Source: Dethiothermospora halolimnae (GTDB lineage Bacteria; Bacillota; Clostridia; Tissierellales; VENL01). Taken from it: 64,000 nucleotides of DNA. The stretch is taken from positions 12,308-76,307 of the forward strand of contig NZ_JBAKFX010000014.1 in the NCBI RefSeq assembly GCF_037577855.1. The letters run 5' to 3'. Position numbers and translations under genes: made by a program. Shown here in pieces: positions 44,161 to 53,536 of this stretch (position 1 is the stretch's first letter; every line of letters starts with the position of its first letter). The notes beneath the pieces are model-generated. The model searched no databases and was not told where the DNA came from. It saw only the letters and a program-made list of their open reading frames with translations.

Positions 44161-46221
44161 ATCACTAACCCTTTTCAGTGTAGTCTTTTTTATAACTTTA
44201 TCAAATGTAACAAGCAACTGGGGAAGAAGGACCAATACCATTATTCCACTTAGAGCTGCTCCACGACCTATAAGTAGGCCCATTTCTGAAACCCCATTTA
44301 TAGATGATATAAAATAAACTCCTAAACCTGCTACACATAATATAAGGGCCGATGTTATAACAGACCATCCAGAGTCCTTAACTGCACTTATTGCAGCGGA
44401 TTTTTTATCCATAGTTTTTCTATTATCCATATATCTGTTGGTTAATAGTATGGCATAATCTATAGTTGCCCCTAACTGTATTGCACTAACTATCATATAT
44501 CCAATAAAGGAAAGGGGAATATCCATAAAGTATGGTACCGACATATTAATCCAAATAGCTGATTTTATAACTAAAACCAATAATATAGGTAATGATAGGG
44601 ACTTAAATGTAAACATCATAATTATGGCCACAGCTATTATTGAAATAACATTTACTACTGTAAAATCTTTATCCACAACTTCCTTTATATCAGAAACACT
44701 GGCTGAGGAACCAAGTAAATAATAATCGTCCCCATAATATTTCTCTAATACATTATGAATATCGTCAACCGACCTAAAGGTCACATTACTTTCAACTGGA
44801 ACCTTTAAAGTTAAAATTATTCTGCTATAATTTTCAGATAAAAAGTTATCCACAACTTTATTAGGTAATATCTCCTTAGGTATAGTAGGATCGGTTATAG
44901 TAACTAATCCTTGAACAGAAGAAATATAAGATTTATTATTAAGTTCCTTAGTAAGGTCAACTTCAGTATTAATATTTCCCTTTGGTACTAAGACTACCAT
45001 GGGATTATAAACTCCAAATTTATCTTGAATCTTTTTTTGCTCTTTACCAACTTCAGTTTCTTCACTGGAAGTAACCGCAGTTTCCCCATATATAAATGAG
45101 TTTGAATCCTGAGCTAAATATGCTGGTATAATTAATATAGCCACTATTAATATTACAATAAAACGGGATTTAACTATCCCTTTACCTACTTTTTCTAAAG
45201 ACGGTAACAATGACCCATGGTGGGTTTTTTCTATTAACTTATGGAAAAGTATAGTTACTCCTGGTAGTAAAAATATAACACTTATTAAACTTAGTATTAT
45301 ACCCTTACCTAAAACTAAACTCATATCCATTCCTATTCTATATCTCATAAACATAAGGGCTGCAAATCCTGCTACGGTGGTTAAACAACTGGAAGCCAGT
45401 GATGAGAATGACTCAACAATAGCTACCTTCATAGCTTTATTTACTTCTAACCCCTTATCCCTTTCCTCTGCGAATCTATGAAGTAGGAATAATGAATAAT
45501 CCATAGATAATGCAAACTGAAGTATGGCAGCACTTGATTGGGTAATAAAGGATATATCTCCAAAAACAACATTAGTCCCCATATTAATAAGAACAGATAT
45601 ACCTATAACCGAAAGATAGATAACCGGTTCAAACCATGACTGGGTGGTTATTAGCAATATTATAATAAATAGGGGGACTACAATCATGGATATGGATAAA
45701 ATTTCTTTAACGGTACTTTCACGCATTGCCTTTGTATTAACGGCTGTACCTCCTATAACTCCATTTTCACCAATGATTTCTCTTATATCATCTATGGCAT
45801 CACCGGTTTTAAGACTATAATCATCATTACTAAACTCCACTTGGAATAGTGCAGTATTATCCTTATAATAGTCCTCAACTGTGTTTTCATTAAAAAAATT
45901 CATTGGTTGATAGACATCAACTATATCATCAAGCCAAATAACACTTTTAACTCCATCAACATTTTTTATTTTCTCCTTAACTTCCATGGCCTTAGGAATA
46001 GTTACATCCTCTATCATAATTTGAGCCTGACCCGATAGAGAAAATTCATCTTCCATAATGTCCATTGCCTTTTTAGTATTCATTTCACTGGGGAGATAAC
46101 TACTTAAATTATAATTAACTCCAACCATTGGAATAAAAGCAATACTAATAACAGTTAGAATTAAAAATATTGATATTATTAATTTTCTTTTTTCTACTAT
46201 AAAATTAGCAAGTTTTGTCAC
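44158..46221 (-). CDS. MMPL/RND-family transporter
   Basis: A 687-residue membrane protein with two blocks of about six helices, each preceded by a large extracytoplasmic loop (about 40-170 and 385-530). Family marks include YSLFLLHRFAEERDKG in the first block and DYAILLTNRYMDNR in the second. It exports lipids, drugs or envelope parts using the proton gradient; the substrate is not known. The GTG at 46221 has AAAGGAG eight bases upstream; the ATG at 46239 has none and overlaps that site. A TetR gene lies upstream on the same strand. Confidence 0.88.
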   Translation of the reverse strand: MTKLANFIVEKRKLIISIFLILTVISIAFIPMVGVNYNLSSYLPSEMNTKKAMDIMEDEFSLSGQAQIMIEDVTIPKAMEVKEKIKNVDGVKSVIWLDDIVDVYQPMNFFNENTVEDYYKDNTALFQVEFSNDDYSLKTGDAIDDIREIIGENGVIGGTAVNTKAMRESTVKEILSISMIVVPLFIIILLITTQSWFEPVIYLSVIGISVLINMGTNVVFGDISFITQSSAAILQFALSMDYSLFLLHRFAEERDKGLEVNKAMKVAIVESFSSLASSCLTTVAGFAALMFMRYRIGMDMSLVLGKGIILSLISVIFLLPGVTILFHKLIEKTHHGSLLPSLEKVGKGIVKSRFIVILIVAILIIPAYLAQDSNSFIYGETAVTSSEETEVGKEQKKIQDKFGVYNPMVVLVPKGNINTEVDLTKELNNKSYISSVQGLVTITDPTIPKEILPNKVVDNFLSENYSRIILTLKVPVESNVTFRSVDDIHNVLEKYYGDDYYLLGSSASVSDIKEVVDKDFTVVNVISIIAVAIIMMFTFKSLSLPILLVLVIKSAIWINMSVPYFMDIPLSFIGYMIVSAIQLGATIDYAILLTNRYMDNRKTMDKKSAAISAVKDSGWSVITSALILCVAGLGVYFISSINGVSEMGLLIGRGAALSGIMVLVLLPQLLVTFDKVIKKTTLKRVSD

Positions 46222-46264
46222 TATGTCAGCTCCTTTCATTGATGATTAATAAATATCAAATAGT

Positions 46265-46285
46265 AATAAACAAGTGTTCATTTTT
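46265..46285. promoter_or_regulatory. possible TetR half-sites before the MMPL gene
   Basis: An imperfect palindrome, ATGAACACTTGTTTAT on the minus strand, has TGAACA as a half-site. Another TGAACA overlaps the ribosome site of the TetR gene (about 46918-46924). This resembles the operator at 50821. Confidence 0.3.
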
Positions 46286-46325
46286 AGCTACAAAATTTAA
46301 CTATCATACCAGTATAGTACAATAG

Positions 46326-46907
46326 CTAAATTTTAGTGTATAAATCCTTAGAAAAAATTGTTATAGTCTGCTTTATTAGAGCTTCAGCCCTGTCAAAGTC
46401 GTCACCACATTCCTTCATAATAGTATATATACTATCTACAATGGCGCTTGAGACAATATAAAATATAAACTTATCTTTTAGAACCTTATTATTTTTCTTT
46501 AAAAGGGGAAGGGTCTCTTCCTCAATTCGCTTTTTAATAAGTTCTATGAGTTCCTCTTTTATGTTACCGTATTTAGATCCAGAGCTATTATGTAAAAGTA
46601 TAAAAAGTTCGTTGTTGAACCTTTTATAGATATCCATAATAGATGATATAATCTCAGTTATAGGAAATAGATCAACAGACAAATCATAGTTTCCAAAGAT
46701 AACCTTCTCAAGGTCCATCCATACTGGATCCACTATAAAGTTAAATAAATCATCTTTATTATTAAAATATCTGTAGATATTTCCTACGGTAACCCCTGCA
46801 TTTTTAGCAATAGATCTCATAGATGCCTTCATATAGGACTTTTCCTTAAATTCCTTTAAAGCAGATTCTACTATAGCTTTTTTAACTTCTTCTTTTAAAT
46901 ATTGCAT
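46326..46907 (-). CDS. TetR/AcrR family regulator
   Basis: A 193-residue regulator. The N-terminal helix-turn-helix is KASMRSIAKNAGVTVGNIYRYFNNKDDL (about 31-58); the remaining helices form the ligand domain. The ATG at 46907 is preferred since AGGAG lies seven bases upstream; the ATG at 46925 overlaps that site. It lies upstream of the MMPL gene on the same strand and most likely represses it and the YhgE-like gene. Confidence 0.88.
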   Translation of the reverse strand: MQYLKEEVKKAIVESALKEFKEKSYMKASMRSIAKNAGVTVGNIYRYFNNKDDLFNFIVDPVWMDLEKVIFGNYDLSVDLFPITEIISSIMDIYKRFNNELFILLHNSSGSKYGNIKEELIELIKKRIEEETLPLLKKNNKVLKDKFIFYIVSSAIVDSIYTIMKECGDDFDRAEALIKQTITIFSKDLYTKI

Positions 46908-46976
46908 TAGTAAACTCCTGTTCATTATTTATTATTAATTATAACTTTTTTAAAAATAAAAGTCAATGTCAAATTT

Positions 46977-47015
46977 AAACCTGGGACAAAGGGACAGTCC
47001 CTTTGTCCCAGGTTT
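46977..47015. repeat. palindrome family A, copy 4 (perfect)
   Basis: AAACCTGGGACAAAGGGAC and its exact complement around one A: 19-bp arms without a mismatch. Here it lies between divergent promoter regions, not after a gene. It overlaps the likely -35 (TTTCCA, 47013-47018) of the next gene. Confidence 0.95.
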
Positions 47016-47076
47016 CCAATATGGATTATATTATGTATAATATAATTACAACAAAAATATAGATAGGAGTGATTAT

Positions 47077-48117
47077 ATGAGTAACCCTATAAATAGAAGT
47101 ATAAAAGTAAATGGGAAAGAAGTGAAAAATAGAATCATAATGCCCCCTTTAGTATGTTTTAATTGGGGAAACGATAAAGGATTTGAAACGGTAAGTCGTG
47201 GGGAGCACTATGGTAAGAGAGCAAAAGGTGGAACTGGATTTATTATAATTGAAGCAACTGCTATATCAAAGGATGGTCGTATTACCGATACAGGCCTTGG
47301 TCTTTGGAGTGATGATCATATATCACAATTTAATGATATAGCAAAGAGTTGCCATGATGAAGATGCTGTAGTGACAGTTCAGTTGGTACATGCTGGAATG
47401 AAATCTGTGGGAAACACTGTATACTCTTCTTCTCCAGTGGATATGGAAAATAAGGAATGTCTAGGGATGTCCATTGAACAAATAAATGAAGTAAAGGAAA
47501 ATTTCGTTAAGGCAGCCATAAGGGCAGAAAAGGCAGGTCTTGATGGAGTGGAGATCCATGGAGCCCATGGTTATCTTTTAAGTCAATTTACTTCTAAGGA
47601 AACTAATAAAAGAACTGATAAATATGGTGGCTCATTGGATAATAGATTAAGACTGCCTATTGAAATAGTAAAAGAAGTTAATGAAGCGACGGGGGATGAC
47701 TTTATTATAGGATATAGATTTGGGGTCAATGATCCTACTATGGAGGAAGATAAGTATTTCGCCAAAAAACTTGAAGACCTTGGAGTTCATCTATTAAATG
47801 TTTCATCAGGGATAGGGGCAAATGATATTGAAGTTCCTAAAGATTTTCCTTTTTCTTCAATAACATATATGGGAACAGAAATTTATAAAGAGGTTAATAT
47901 ACCAGCTGCCTGTGTGGGGGGAATAAGGAAACCTGAAGATGCTAAACACTTACTTGAAAATGAAATGATAGATATGGTAGCTGTGGGAAGGGGACTACTA
48001 GCTGATCCCGACTGGACAAATAGGGCCATAAATGATGAAGAAGTTGACATTTGTTATCACTGTTCACCTAGATGTAAATATGCTGTAGACGGAAAGAAGT
48101 GTCCATGGTATAGATAG
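47077..48117 (+). CDS. NADH:flavin oxidoreductase, old yellow enzyme family
   Basis: A 346-residue TIM-barrel flavoenzyme. VTVQLVHAGMKS is the FMN/substrate strand, and GVEIHGAHGYLLSQF holds the catalytic His-x-x-His pair (HGAH). NKRTDKYGGSLDNRLRLP and DMVAVGRGLLADPDW bind FMN phosphate. A C-terminal Cys cluster, CYHCSPRCKYAVDGKKCP, could bind an Fe-S cluster; a second flavin domain as in enoate or 2,4-dienoyl-CoA reductases is absent. It reduces activated double bonds. AGGAG precedes the ATG. Confidence 0.88.
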   Translation: MSNPINRSIKVNGKEVKNRIIMPPLVCFNWGNDKGFETVSRGEHYGKRAKGGTGFIIIEATAISKDGRITDTGLGLWSDDHISQFNDIAKSCHDEDAVVTVQLVHAGMKSVGNTVYSSSPVDMENKECLGMSIEQINEVKENFVKAAIRAEKAGLDGVEIHGAHGYLLSQFTSKETNKRTDKYGGSLDNRLRLPIEIVKEVNEATGDDFIIGYRFGVNDPTMEEDKYFAKKLEDLGVHLLNVSSGIGANDIEVPKDFPFSSITYMGTEIYKEVNIPAACVGGIRKPEDAKHLLENEMIDMVAVGRGLLADPDWTNRAINDEEVDICYHCSPRCKYAVDGKKCPWYR

Positions 48118-48137
48118 GAGTTGGGGATGACTCCTAT
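48114..48137 (+). terminator. hairpin overlapping the oxidoreductase stop
   Basis: ATAGGAGT and ACTCCTAT around eight bases. A second hairpin (ACAGGG/CCCTGT, about 48169-48196) followed by TTTTAC lies a little further on. Confidence 0.5.
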
Positions 48138-48304
48138 TATTGTCTATTTTGTCTAAATATACTAGGGGGTACACAGGGACTGGGTATAACTAGGCCCTGT
48201 TTTACGTGTAAAAATACAATATAAATATAAAATCTTTAGTTTAAAATACTTTTTATGGATAACTATAATATATATACCTATATTATAGAAAAGGGGAAGA
48301 TATT

Positions 48305-49288
48305 TTGTTTAGAAAGATACTTAATCCAGACCTTTACCATGGTCATAATAAGAAAAAAAATTTTTTTGAAGGATGGTACTTTAAGATAAGCGACTTAAAG
48401 GGAGAGAATACTTTTGCTTTTATACCAGGAATATTCTTAGGAAAAGATGATGAATGTTCCCATAGCTTTATACAAATAGTTAATGGAAAGGATATAAAAT
48501 ATGATTATTTAAAATATAATAAAGAAGACTTTAGTGCAGCCAAAGATATTTTTGATGTTGAGGTTAATAAAAGTAATTTCTCTTTAAATGGAATTAGCTT
48601 AGATATAGACAGACCAGAAATAAAAATAAAAGGTAAAGTTACATTTCATAATGTGAAGAAGTGGCCAGATACATTTATAAATCCAGGGAGTATGGGATCT
48701 TATAATTATCTCACCTTTATGCAGTGCTATAGCCAAGTATGTGCAATGGATATTAAACTAACTGGAAAAATTAATATCAATGGACAAGATATATCCTTTG
48801 ATAATGGGAAAGGATATATTGAAAAAAACTGGGGAAAGGAATTTCCCCATTCCTGGATATGGGTACAAGGTAATCAGTTTAAAAATCATAATGGGTCAAT
48901 AAGTTGCTCGATAGGTCATATACCCTTTCCTTTAGGGAGTTTTAGAGGTTTTCTTATAGGACTTATGATAGATGATGACTTTCATACCTTTACTACAATG
49001 AATAAAAGTAAAATAAAAATTAAACAAAGAGAAGAAGATGTAGAAATAAAAGTAGAAAACAAAAACTACATACTAAATATAAATGTTCTAACTAAGAAAG
49101 AAAAATTTATGACCCTTAAGGGACCTAGAGGTGATAAAATGATTCCATTAGTTAATGAAAATTTAGGGGGCATAGTAGAGGTTCGATTGATTGATATTAA
49201 AAGTAATAAAGAAATATTTAAAGATACGACTATTTGTGGTGGAGTAGAATATGGTGGAGATCAGATGATTATATTAGATAAAAATTAA
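48305..49288 (+). CDS. tocopherol cyclase-like protein
   Basis: A 327-residue protein of the bacterial tocopherol cyclase-like family. Marks are FFEGWYFKISD (about 20-30), the central NPGSMGSYNYLTFMQCYSQV, and YIEKNWGKEFPHSWIWVQG (about 175-195). Bacteria without tocopherol have these proteins, so the true role is unknown. It is a cytoplasmic beta-barrel with no signal peptide. The TTG at 48305 follows AAGGGGAAG. It stands alone. Confidence 0.75.
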   Translation: MFRKILNPDLYHGHNKKKNFFEGWYFKISDLKGENTFAFIPGIFLGKDDECSHSFIQIVNGKDIKYDYLKYNKEDFSAAKDIFDVEVNKSNFSLNGISLDIDRPEIKIKGKVTFHNVKKWPDTFINPGSMGSYNYLTFMQCYSQVCAMDIKLTGKININGQDISFDNGKGYIEKNWGKEFPHSWIWVQGNQFKNHNGSISCSIGHIPFPLGSFRGFLIGLMIDDDFHTFTTMNKSKIKIKQREEDVEIKVENKNYILNINVLTKKEKFMTLKGPRGDKMIPLVNENLGGIVEVRLIDIKSNKEIFKDTTICGGVEYGGDQMIILDKN

Positions 49289-49348
49289 ATTGAAAAATAT
49301 GAATAGTAGGATATAATTAAAGTAAATAGATTATAAGGAGAGGTTATT

Positions 49349-49702
49349 ATGTTTGGAGGTCTTCCACCATTTTTTGGGATAATATTTATGATGATTATTA
49401 TTATTGTTATCATCAATATAGTTAAAGGGGTTTCTGAATGGCATAATAATAATCAACAGCCGGTTTTGACTGTAGATGCAAAAGTAGTATCGAAACGAAG
49501 TCATGTATCTAGGCATAGCCATAATCATGATGGTCATGTCCATAATACAAGAAGTACCACATATTATATTACCTTTGAGTTCGATAGTAATGATAGAGTG
49601 GAGTTAAAGGTTCCATCAAACAAATATGGATATATAGTTGAAGGGGATAAAGGAAAGCTTACCTTCCAAGGAACAAGATTTCATGATTTTAAGAGAATAT
49701 AA
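49349..49702 (+). CDS. DUF2500 family membrane protein
   Basis: A 117-residue protein with one N-terminal helix (8-28) and a small beta domain. The family pattern is visible: SEWHNNNQQPVLTVDAKVVS, a His-rich strip (HVSRHSHNHDGHVH), TTYYITFEFDSNDRVEL and a GDKGKLTFQGTRF end. The His-rich strip might bind metal. Function unknown. AAGGAGAGG precedes the ATG. Confidence 0.8.
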   Translation: MFGGLPPFFGIIFMMIIIIVIINIVKGVSEWHNNNQQPVLTVDAKVVSKRSHVSRHSHNHDGHVHNTRSTTYYITFEFDSNDRVELKVPSNKYGYIVEGDKGKLTFQGTRFHDFKRI

Positions 49703-49710
49703 TATATATA

Positions 49711-49742
49711 AAAGCAATTACCAGTTTTGGTGATTGCTTTTT
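49711..49742 (+). terminator. intrinsic terminator after the DUF2500 gene
   Basis: AAAGCAATTACCA pairs with TGGTGATTGCTTT, with one mismatch, followed by TTC. Confidence 0.75.
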
Positions 49743-50028
49743 CGATTTTGTGAAAAACATGGGAATATTACTTATATATTAAAGATAGAAAATGCTTATT
49801 GTAAAGAGAGAATATATATTTTAGAGAACCTGTGAATTTTAAAAGGGTAGATAAGGCATTGTATCAATCAAAAGTTCAAGGGAAAAATAGGTATACTATA
49901 ATATAATAGAGATTGTGTCATTAGGAATATAGTAAAAATTTGTTTGATAATTCTAAACATTTATGATAGAGTTTATGTCCTTAACAATTATATTTTAAAT
50001 ATTGATATTAAAGAGGGAGGAATAAACT
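49743..50028. other. non-coding stretch
   Basis: No gene or clear repeat is seen. The end contains AGAGGGAGGAATAAACT, the ribosome site for the next gene. Confidence 0.5.
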
Positions 50029-50697
50029 ATGGCTACTTGGAATGAACTGTTTTTAGATGAAAAGTTTATAGCAGCTTTACCGCAACCAGAGGTATATAAG
50101 TTTATAAAAGTTCTTGAGGGGGTATTTACTGAAAGCCCACTATCAATATGGGATTTTTGCTGTGGGGCAGGAAGACATACTGTACTAATATCTCAGATGG
50201 GGCATAATGCATATGGAAGTGATATTTCCCCAAATGGAATTGTTCATACTGATAAATGGCTTAAAAGTAATGGTGTAAACGGAACTTTGAAGGTTGCAGA
50301 TATGACTGATAACCTATTTGTAGCCATGAATTTTCACGGTGCTATATCTTGGGATGCTCTTCATCACAATACCATTGATAATATTAATAAAGCAGTAGAA
50401 AATGTATACCAAAGTCTTTGTGAAGGTGGGATGTTCATGGCATCATTACTTTCCACAACGGCAGGTAGACCAGATCTTAGGGGAGAAGAAATAGAAAAAA
50501 ACACTTTCGTAAGGGAAGATGGACCTGAAGCAGGAGTACCTCATCATTATTTTGATGAACAAGGTATAAGAGATTTATTTAAAAAATGGAAGATAGTCAG
50601 CTTAACAGAAATTGTTGTTACATATGTAGAAACTGATTTGGACTTTAGTGTTAATCCCTTTCCCTATACTAAATGGAATGTTATTGTTAAAAAATAG
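50029..50697 (+). CDS. class I SAM-dependent methyltransferase
   Basis: A 222-residue protein. Motif I is IWDFCCGAGRHTVLIS, the strand 2 acidic end is AYGSDISPNG, and the region ISWDALHHNTIDNINKAV is motif IV/post. It belongs to the Methyltransf_25 group, with an unknown acceptor. The ribosome site GAGGGAGG is very strong. A terminator follows, so it is a single gene. Confidence 0.85.
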   Translation: MATWNELFLDEKFIAALPQPEVYKFIKVLEGVFTESPLSIWDFCCGAGRHTVLISQMGHNAYGSDISPNGIVHTDKWLKSNGVNGTLKVADMTDNLFVAMNFHGAISWDALHHNTIDNINKAVENVYQSLCEGGMFMASLLSTTAGRPDLRGEEIEKNTFVREDGPEAGVPHHYFDEQGIRDLFKKWKIVSLTEIVVTYVETDLDFSVNPFPYTKWNVIVKK

Positions 50698-50750
50698 TAA
50701 TGGTAATCATATTAGTTTTATAGTTTTGATAAATAGGATAAATGATTTTT

Positions 50751-50785
50751 ATAGGAATGATATTTAAATATCATTCCTATATTTT
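50751..50785. terminator. palindromic terminator
   Basis: ATAGGAATGATATTT and AAATATCATTCCTAT are perfect arms followed by ATTTTTG. Confidence 0.85.
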
Positions 50786-50820
50786 TGTTGACATAAATTT
50801 AAGAAAGTGATAAGTTGTAG

Positions 50821-50844
50821 ATGAACAAAATATAAAATGTTCAT
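50821..50844. promoter_or_regulatory. TetR operator, copy 1
   Basis: ATGAACA (50821-50827) and TGTTCAT (50838-50844) are perfect inverted copies with ten bases between them. The same site with one base changed recurs at 51457-51480, in front of the next gene. Confidence 0.75.
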
Positions 50845-50867
50845 AATATGGTGAGAGGAGAGGAAGT

Positions 50868-51440
50868 TTGGATAAAAATATAAAATTTAATTTATTAAAA
50901 GAAGCAAGGGAACTATTTATTAAAAAAGGTTTTAAGTCAACAGGTATAAGGGAAATAGCTAAAAAAACAGGGGTGGCAACGGGGACACTGTATAACTATT
51001 ATGATTCTAAAGAAGATATTTTTCTAGATATATTTTTAGAAGAAAATGATCAATTAAATAAAGAAATAATAAAATCTTTAAATATTGAAGAGCAGTCATT
51101 AAAAATACTTAAAAAAGCTATTTCTAACCATTTAGAGAAAATTGAAGAGAATCCTATACTAAAAGTTATGTTTGAAACTGAAGTAAGAGACAAAGTTTTA
51201 AGTAAATTAAAACCTAATAAGTATAAGAAGTATACTGAGTCCACTAGGGATACCTTCATACCATATATAAAAAATATGCAAGATAAGGGTATAGTGAAAA
51301 ATATTGATCCTGAATTTTTCATAATTGTCATTAACACAATTTATAATGTGAATATTAATAAAAAGGAATATGGAGAAGAATATTTTCCTATGCTAACAGA
51401 GTTCCTTATTGAAGCCATAATAAATAATTTGAAAAAATAA
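50868..51440 (+). CDS. TetR/AcrR family regulator
   Basis: A 190-residue regulator. The helix-turn-helix is STGIREIAKKTGVATGTLYNYYDSKEDIF (about 24-52), and the helical ligand domain follows. The TTG at 50868 has GGAGAGGAAG upstream. The palindrome ATGAACA-N10-TGTTCAT lies in its own leader and, in near-identical form, before the adjacent beta-lactamase-like gene, so it most likely represses both. Confidence 0.9.
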   Translation: MDKNIKFNLLKEARELFIKKGFKSTGIREIAKKTGVATGTLYNYYDSKEDIFLDIFLEENDQLNKEIIKSLNIEEQSLKILKKAISNHLEKIEENPILKVMFETEVRDKVLSKLKPNKYKKYTESTRDTFIPYIKNMQDKGIVKNIDPEFFIIVINTIYNVNINKKEYGEEYFPMLTEFLIEAIINNLKK

Positions 51441-51456
51441 TTTTTTTTATAAAAAT

Positions 51457-51480
51457 ATGAACAAAATCTAAAATGTTCAT
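51457..51480. promoter_or_regulatory. TetR operator, copy 2
   Basis: ATGAACA (51457-51463) and TGTTCAT (51474-51480) with a ten-base spacer. It differs from copy 1 by one base in the spacer and ends 54 bases before the next start codon. Confidence 0.75.
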
Positions 51481-51533
51481 AAAATTATAGTAGTTTTATA
51501 GATATAATTAATAATATAAAGGGGTGTTTCATT

Positions 51534-53435
51534 ATGAAAAAGTTTATATCAATAATATTAGTTTGTCTTATAATATTCTCTAGTTCTATTAGTATAGCTG
51601 GTGCTAACAGTGAGTTTAACAAGATAAAGGATAAATTTACTAGAATAGATGGTGTCGTTACAGCACTTATGGAGAAACATAATGTACCGGGGGTGTCCCT
51701 AAGTATAGTGAAAGATGGGAGTATAATATATAAAAAAGGGTATGGTTTTGGGAATCTAGAAACACAAACTAAAGTTGATCCTAATAAAACCATATTTCAG
51801 ATTAATTCCCTTACTAAATTATTTACGGGTGTAGCGATAATGAAGCTTTGTGAAGAAGGGAAACTATCTCTAGATGATAGTATAGATATGTATTTTCAAG
51901 ATATAGATAATGAAAGTTTACATAGAAAAGATATAACTATATTTCATTTAATGACCCATACCGGCGGTTTTGATACTGGTTTTCTAGGGCAAATGGATTG
52001 GGAATACAAAGAGAAGCCTAAATCTTTAAATGAAGTTTTAACCAATACACCGGATGTAATTAGAACTCCTGGAACTATTATGTCATATTCAAATTATGGA
52101 ATAACTGCATTAGGTAGAATAGTGGAAAAGGTATCGGGACTTTCTATAGAAGAATATATTGAGACTAAAATATTTGAGCCATTAGAAATGGATCATAGTT
52201 ATTATGGATATGATGCGAAGATGGAAAAAAATCTTGCTGAAGGATATTTATATAAAAATGGAGATTTAGTTCCTAAGGGTCCAGTTAGATATCATATACA
52301 TCCTGCAGGGTTTGCTTTTTCAAATGCCCATGATATGGGGAACTTTATGAAATTTTTATTAGAAGGAAATAAAAATGTTCTTTCTAAAGAATATTTAATG
52401 AAGATGCAAAAAACTCAGTTTACATATGATGAGGAAATGTTGGGAAATGGACTTATTTTTTATGAGAGAGAGAGGAATGGACACAAGGTTATAGGTCATG
52501 AAGGAGATGGACCAACATATGCTGCTCAATTATCCATTTATCCTGAAAAAAATATAGGATTTTTTATTTCCATTAACAAAGATGATCAAACATCATCTAA
52601 GTTTGCATTTAGACGTAATTTTGAAGAAAAGTTCTATGAACTATTTACTGAAAATAACAAAGAAAATGTAAAAATAATTTCAAAACCCTATAGCAAAGAT
52701 ATAAAAAAATATTTTGGAAAATATTTTGCTGTAAGGACTCCCCTTAGTTCACCCTTTAAAATTTTCAGATCACTAACTGGAACGTTAAGTGTCTCACCTT
52801 ATAATGAAACTTCTATAAAAGTCTCCCTAAGAGGTAGTGAATATATATTTAAACATATTGGCAAAGGGAAGTTTCAAAATAGTAAAGGTGGTTTACTAAT
52901 ATTTCAGTCACAAAGTGACAAAAAGTATGTAATGCTTGATTATTTAAATATGTTGGGGAGATATAGTCCCCTCTCCAATGGAACATATGAAAAACTTACT
53001 ACAATTGAAAGTATATTAGAATCCTTTGCTATATATTTTTTAGCAATAATATTTGTTGTATCCATAATATATTTTATTTTCAGTAGATGGTGGAATAAGA
53101 AGAATGAAGTTACAAGAAAGGGAAGAAAGTGTATTATAATAACTAGACTAAATATAATTTTCATGGTTGTAATATCGGGAGTATTTTTAATGATTCTCTT
53201 AAATGTTTCTAAAATAAACCTAGATATAAAAGGATTGCTAATAGCATATCATGTTTTATCATATATGTTTTTAATGCTAAATTTGGCTTTAATATGGGAA
53301 ACTGTTATAGTTGTGAAAAATAGGATTTTCAATAAATTGGGAAGGATAGTTCAATTTACTACTATGATTGCCATGTTGATTTTCTTAAGCATGATTATAA
53401 ATTATAATTGCTTAAATATAACCTATCTATTATAA
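51534..53435 (+). CDS. membrane-bound serine hydrolase (class C beta-lactamase-like)
   Basis: A 633-residue protein. A signal peptide (1-24) precedes a beta-lactamase/penicillin-binding fold (about 35-370): SLTK (Ser92, Lys95) is the SxxK motif, YSN (Tyr185-Asn187) the YxN motif, and GHEGDGP the third box. A beta-rich linker (375-480) leads to about four C-terminal membrane helices (490-630), so the catalytic domain lies outside the cell. The family includes D-alanyl amidases, esterases and penicillin-binding enzymes; resistance is not implied. It is controlled with the TetR gene through the shared operator. A family A palindrome overlaps the stop. Confidence 0.85.
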   Translation: MKKFISIILVCLIIFSSSISIAGANSEFNKIKDKFTRIDGVVTALMEKHNVPGVSLSIVKDGSIIYKKGYGFGNLETQTKVDPNKTIFQINSLTKLFTGVAIMKLCEEGKLSLDDSIDMYFQDIDNESLHRKDITIFHLMTHTGGFDTGFLGQMDWEYKEKPKSLNEVLTNTPDVIRTPGTIMSYSNYGITALGRIVEKVSGLSIEEYIETKIFEPLEMDHSYYGYDAKMEKNLAEGYLYKNGDLVPKGPVRYHIHPAGFAFSNAHDMGNFMKFLLEGNKNVLSKEYLMKMQKTQFTYDEEMLGNGLIFYERERNGHKVIGHEGDGPTYAAQLSIYPEKNIGFFISINKDDQTSSKFAFRRNFEEKFYELFTENNKENVKIISKPYSKDIKKYFGKYFAVRTPLSSPFKIFRSLTGTLSVSPYNETSIKVSLRGSEYIFKHIGKGKFQNSKGGLLIFQSQSDKKYVMLDYLNMLGRYSPLSNGTYEKLTTIESILESFAIYFLAIIFVVSIIYFIFSRWWNKKNEVTRKGRKCIIITRLNIIFMVVISGVFLMILLNVSKINLDIKGLLIAYHVLSYMFLMLNLALIWETVIVVKNRIFNKLGRIVQFTTMIAMLIFLSMIINYNCLNITYLL

Positions 53436-53474
53436 AACCTGGGACAAAGGGACAGTCCCTTTGTCCCAGGTTTT
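53434..53474. repeat. palindrome family A, copy 5 (terminator)
   Basis: AAAACCTGGGACAAAGGGAC and its complement with a T-run. It overlaps the TAA stop of the serine hydrolase. Confidence 0.93.
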
Positions 53475-53480
53475 AACTTC

Positions 53481-53509
53481 TTGACATAAATATAACTATA
53501 ATATATGAT
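53481..53509 (+). promoter_or_regulatory. sigma-A type promoter of the cobalamin-regulated operon
   Basis: TTGACA (53481-53486) and TATGAT (53504-53509) are 17 bases apart, just upstream of the riboswitch. Confidence 0.65.
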
Positions 53510-53536
53510 TTATTTAGTGATAAAAATTAATAAATG

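Noticed and set aside
43927..44253. Several overlapping open frames on both strands with 10-residue repeats (for example VVGGFATIPP)
   Set aside because: They are read-through of the 30-bp tandem array, whose period is a multiple of three. They share no start signal and are open on both strands.
51534..53435. Beta-lactam resistance gene
   Set aside because: SxxK and YxN occur in many serine hydrolases; the C-terminal membrane domain and lack of close similarity do not support a resistance call.
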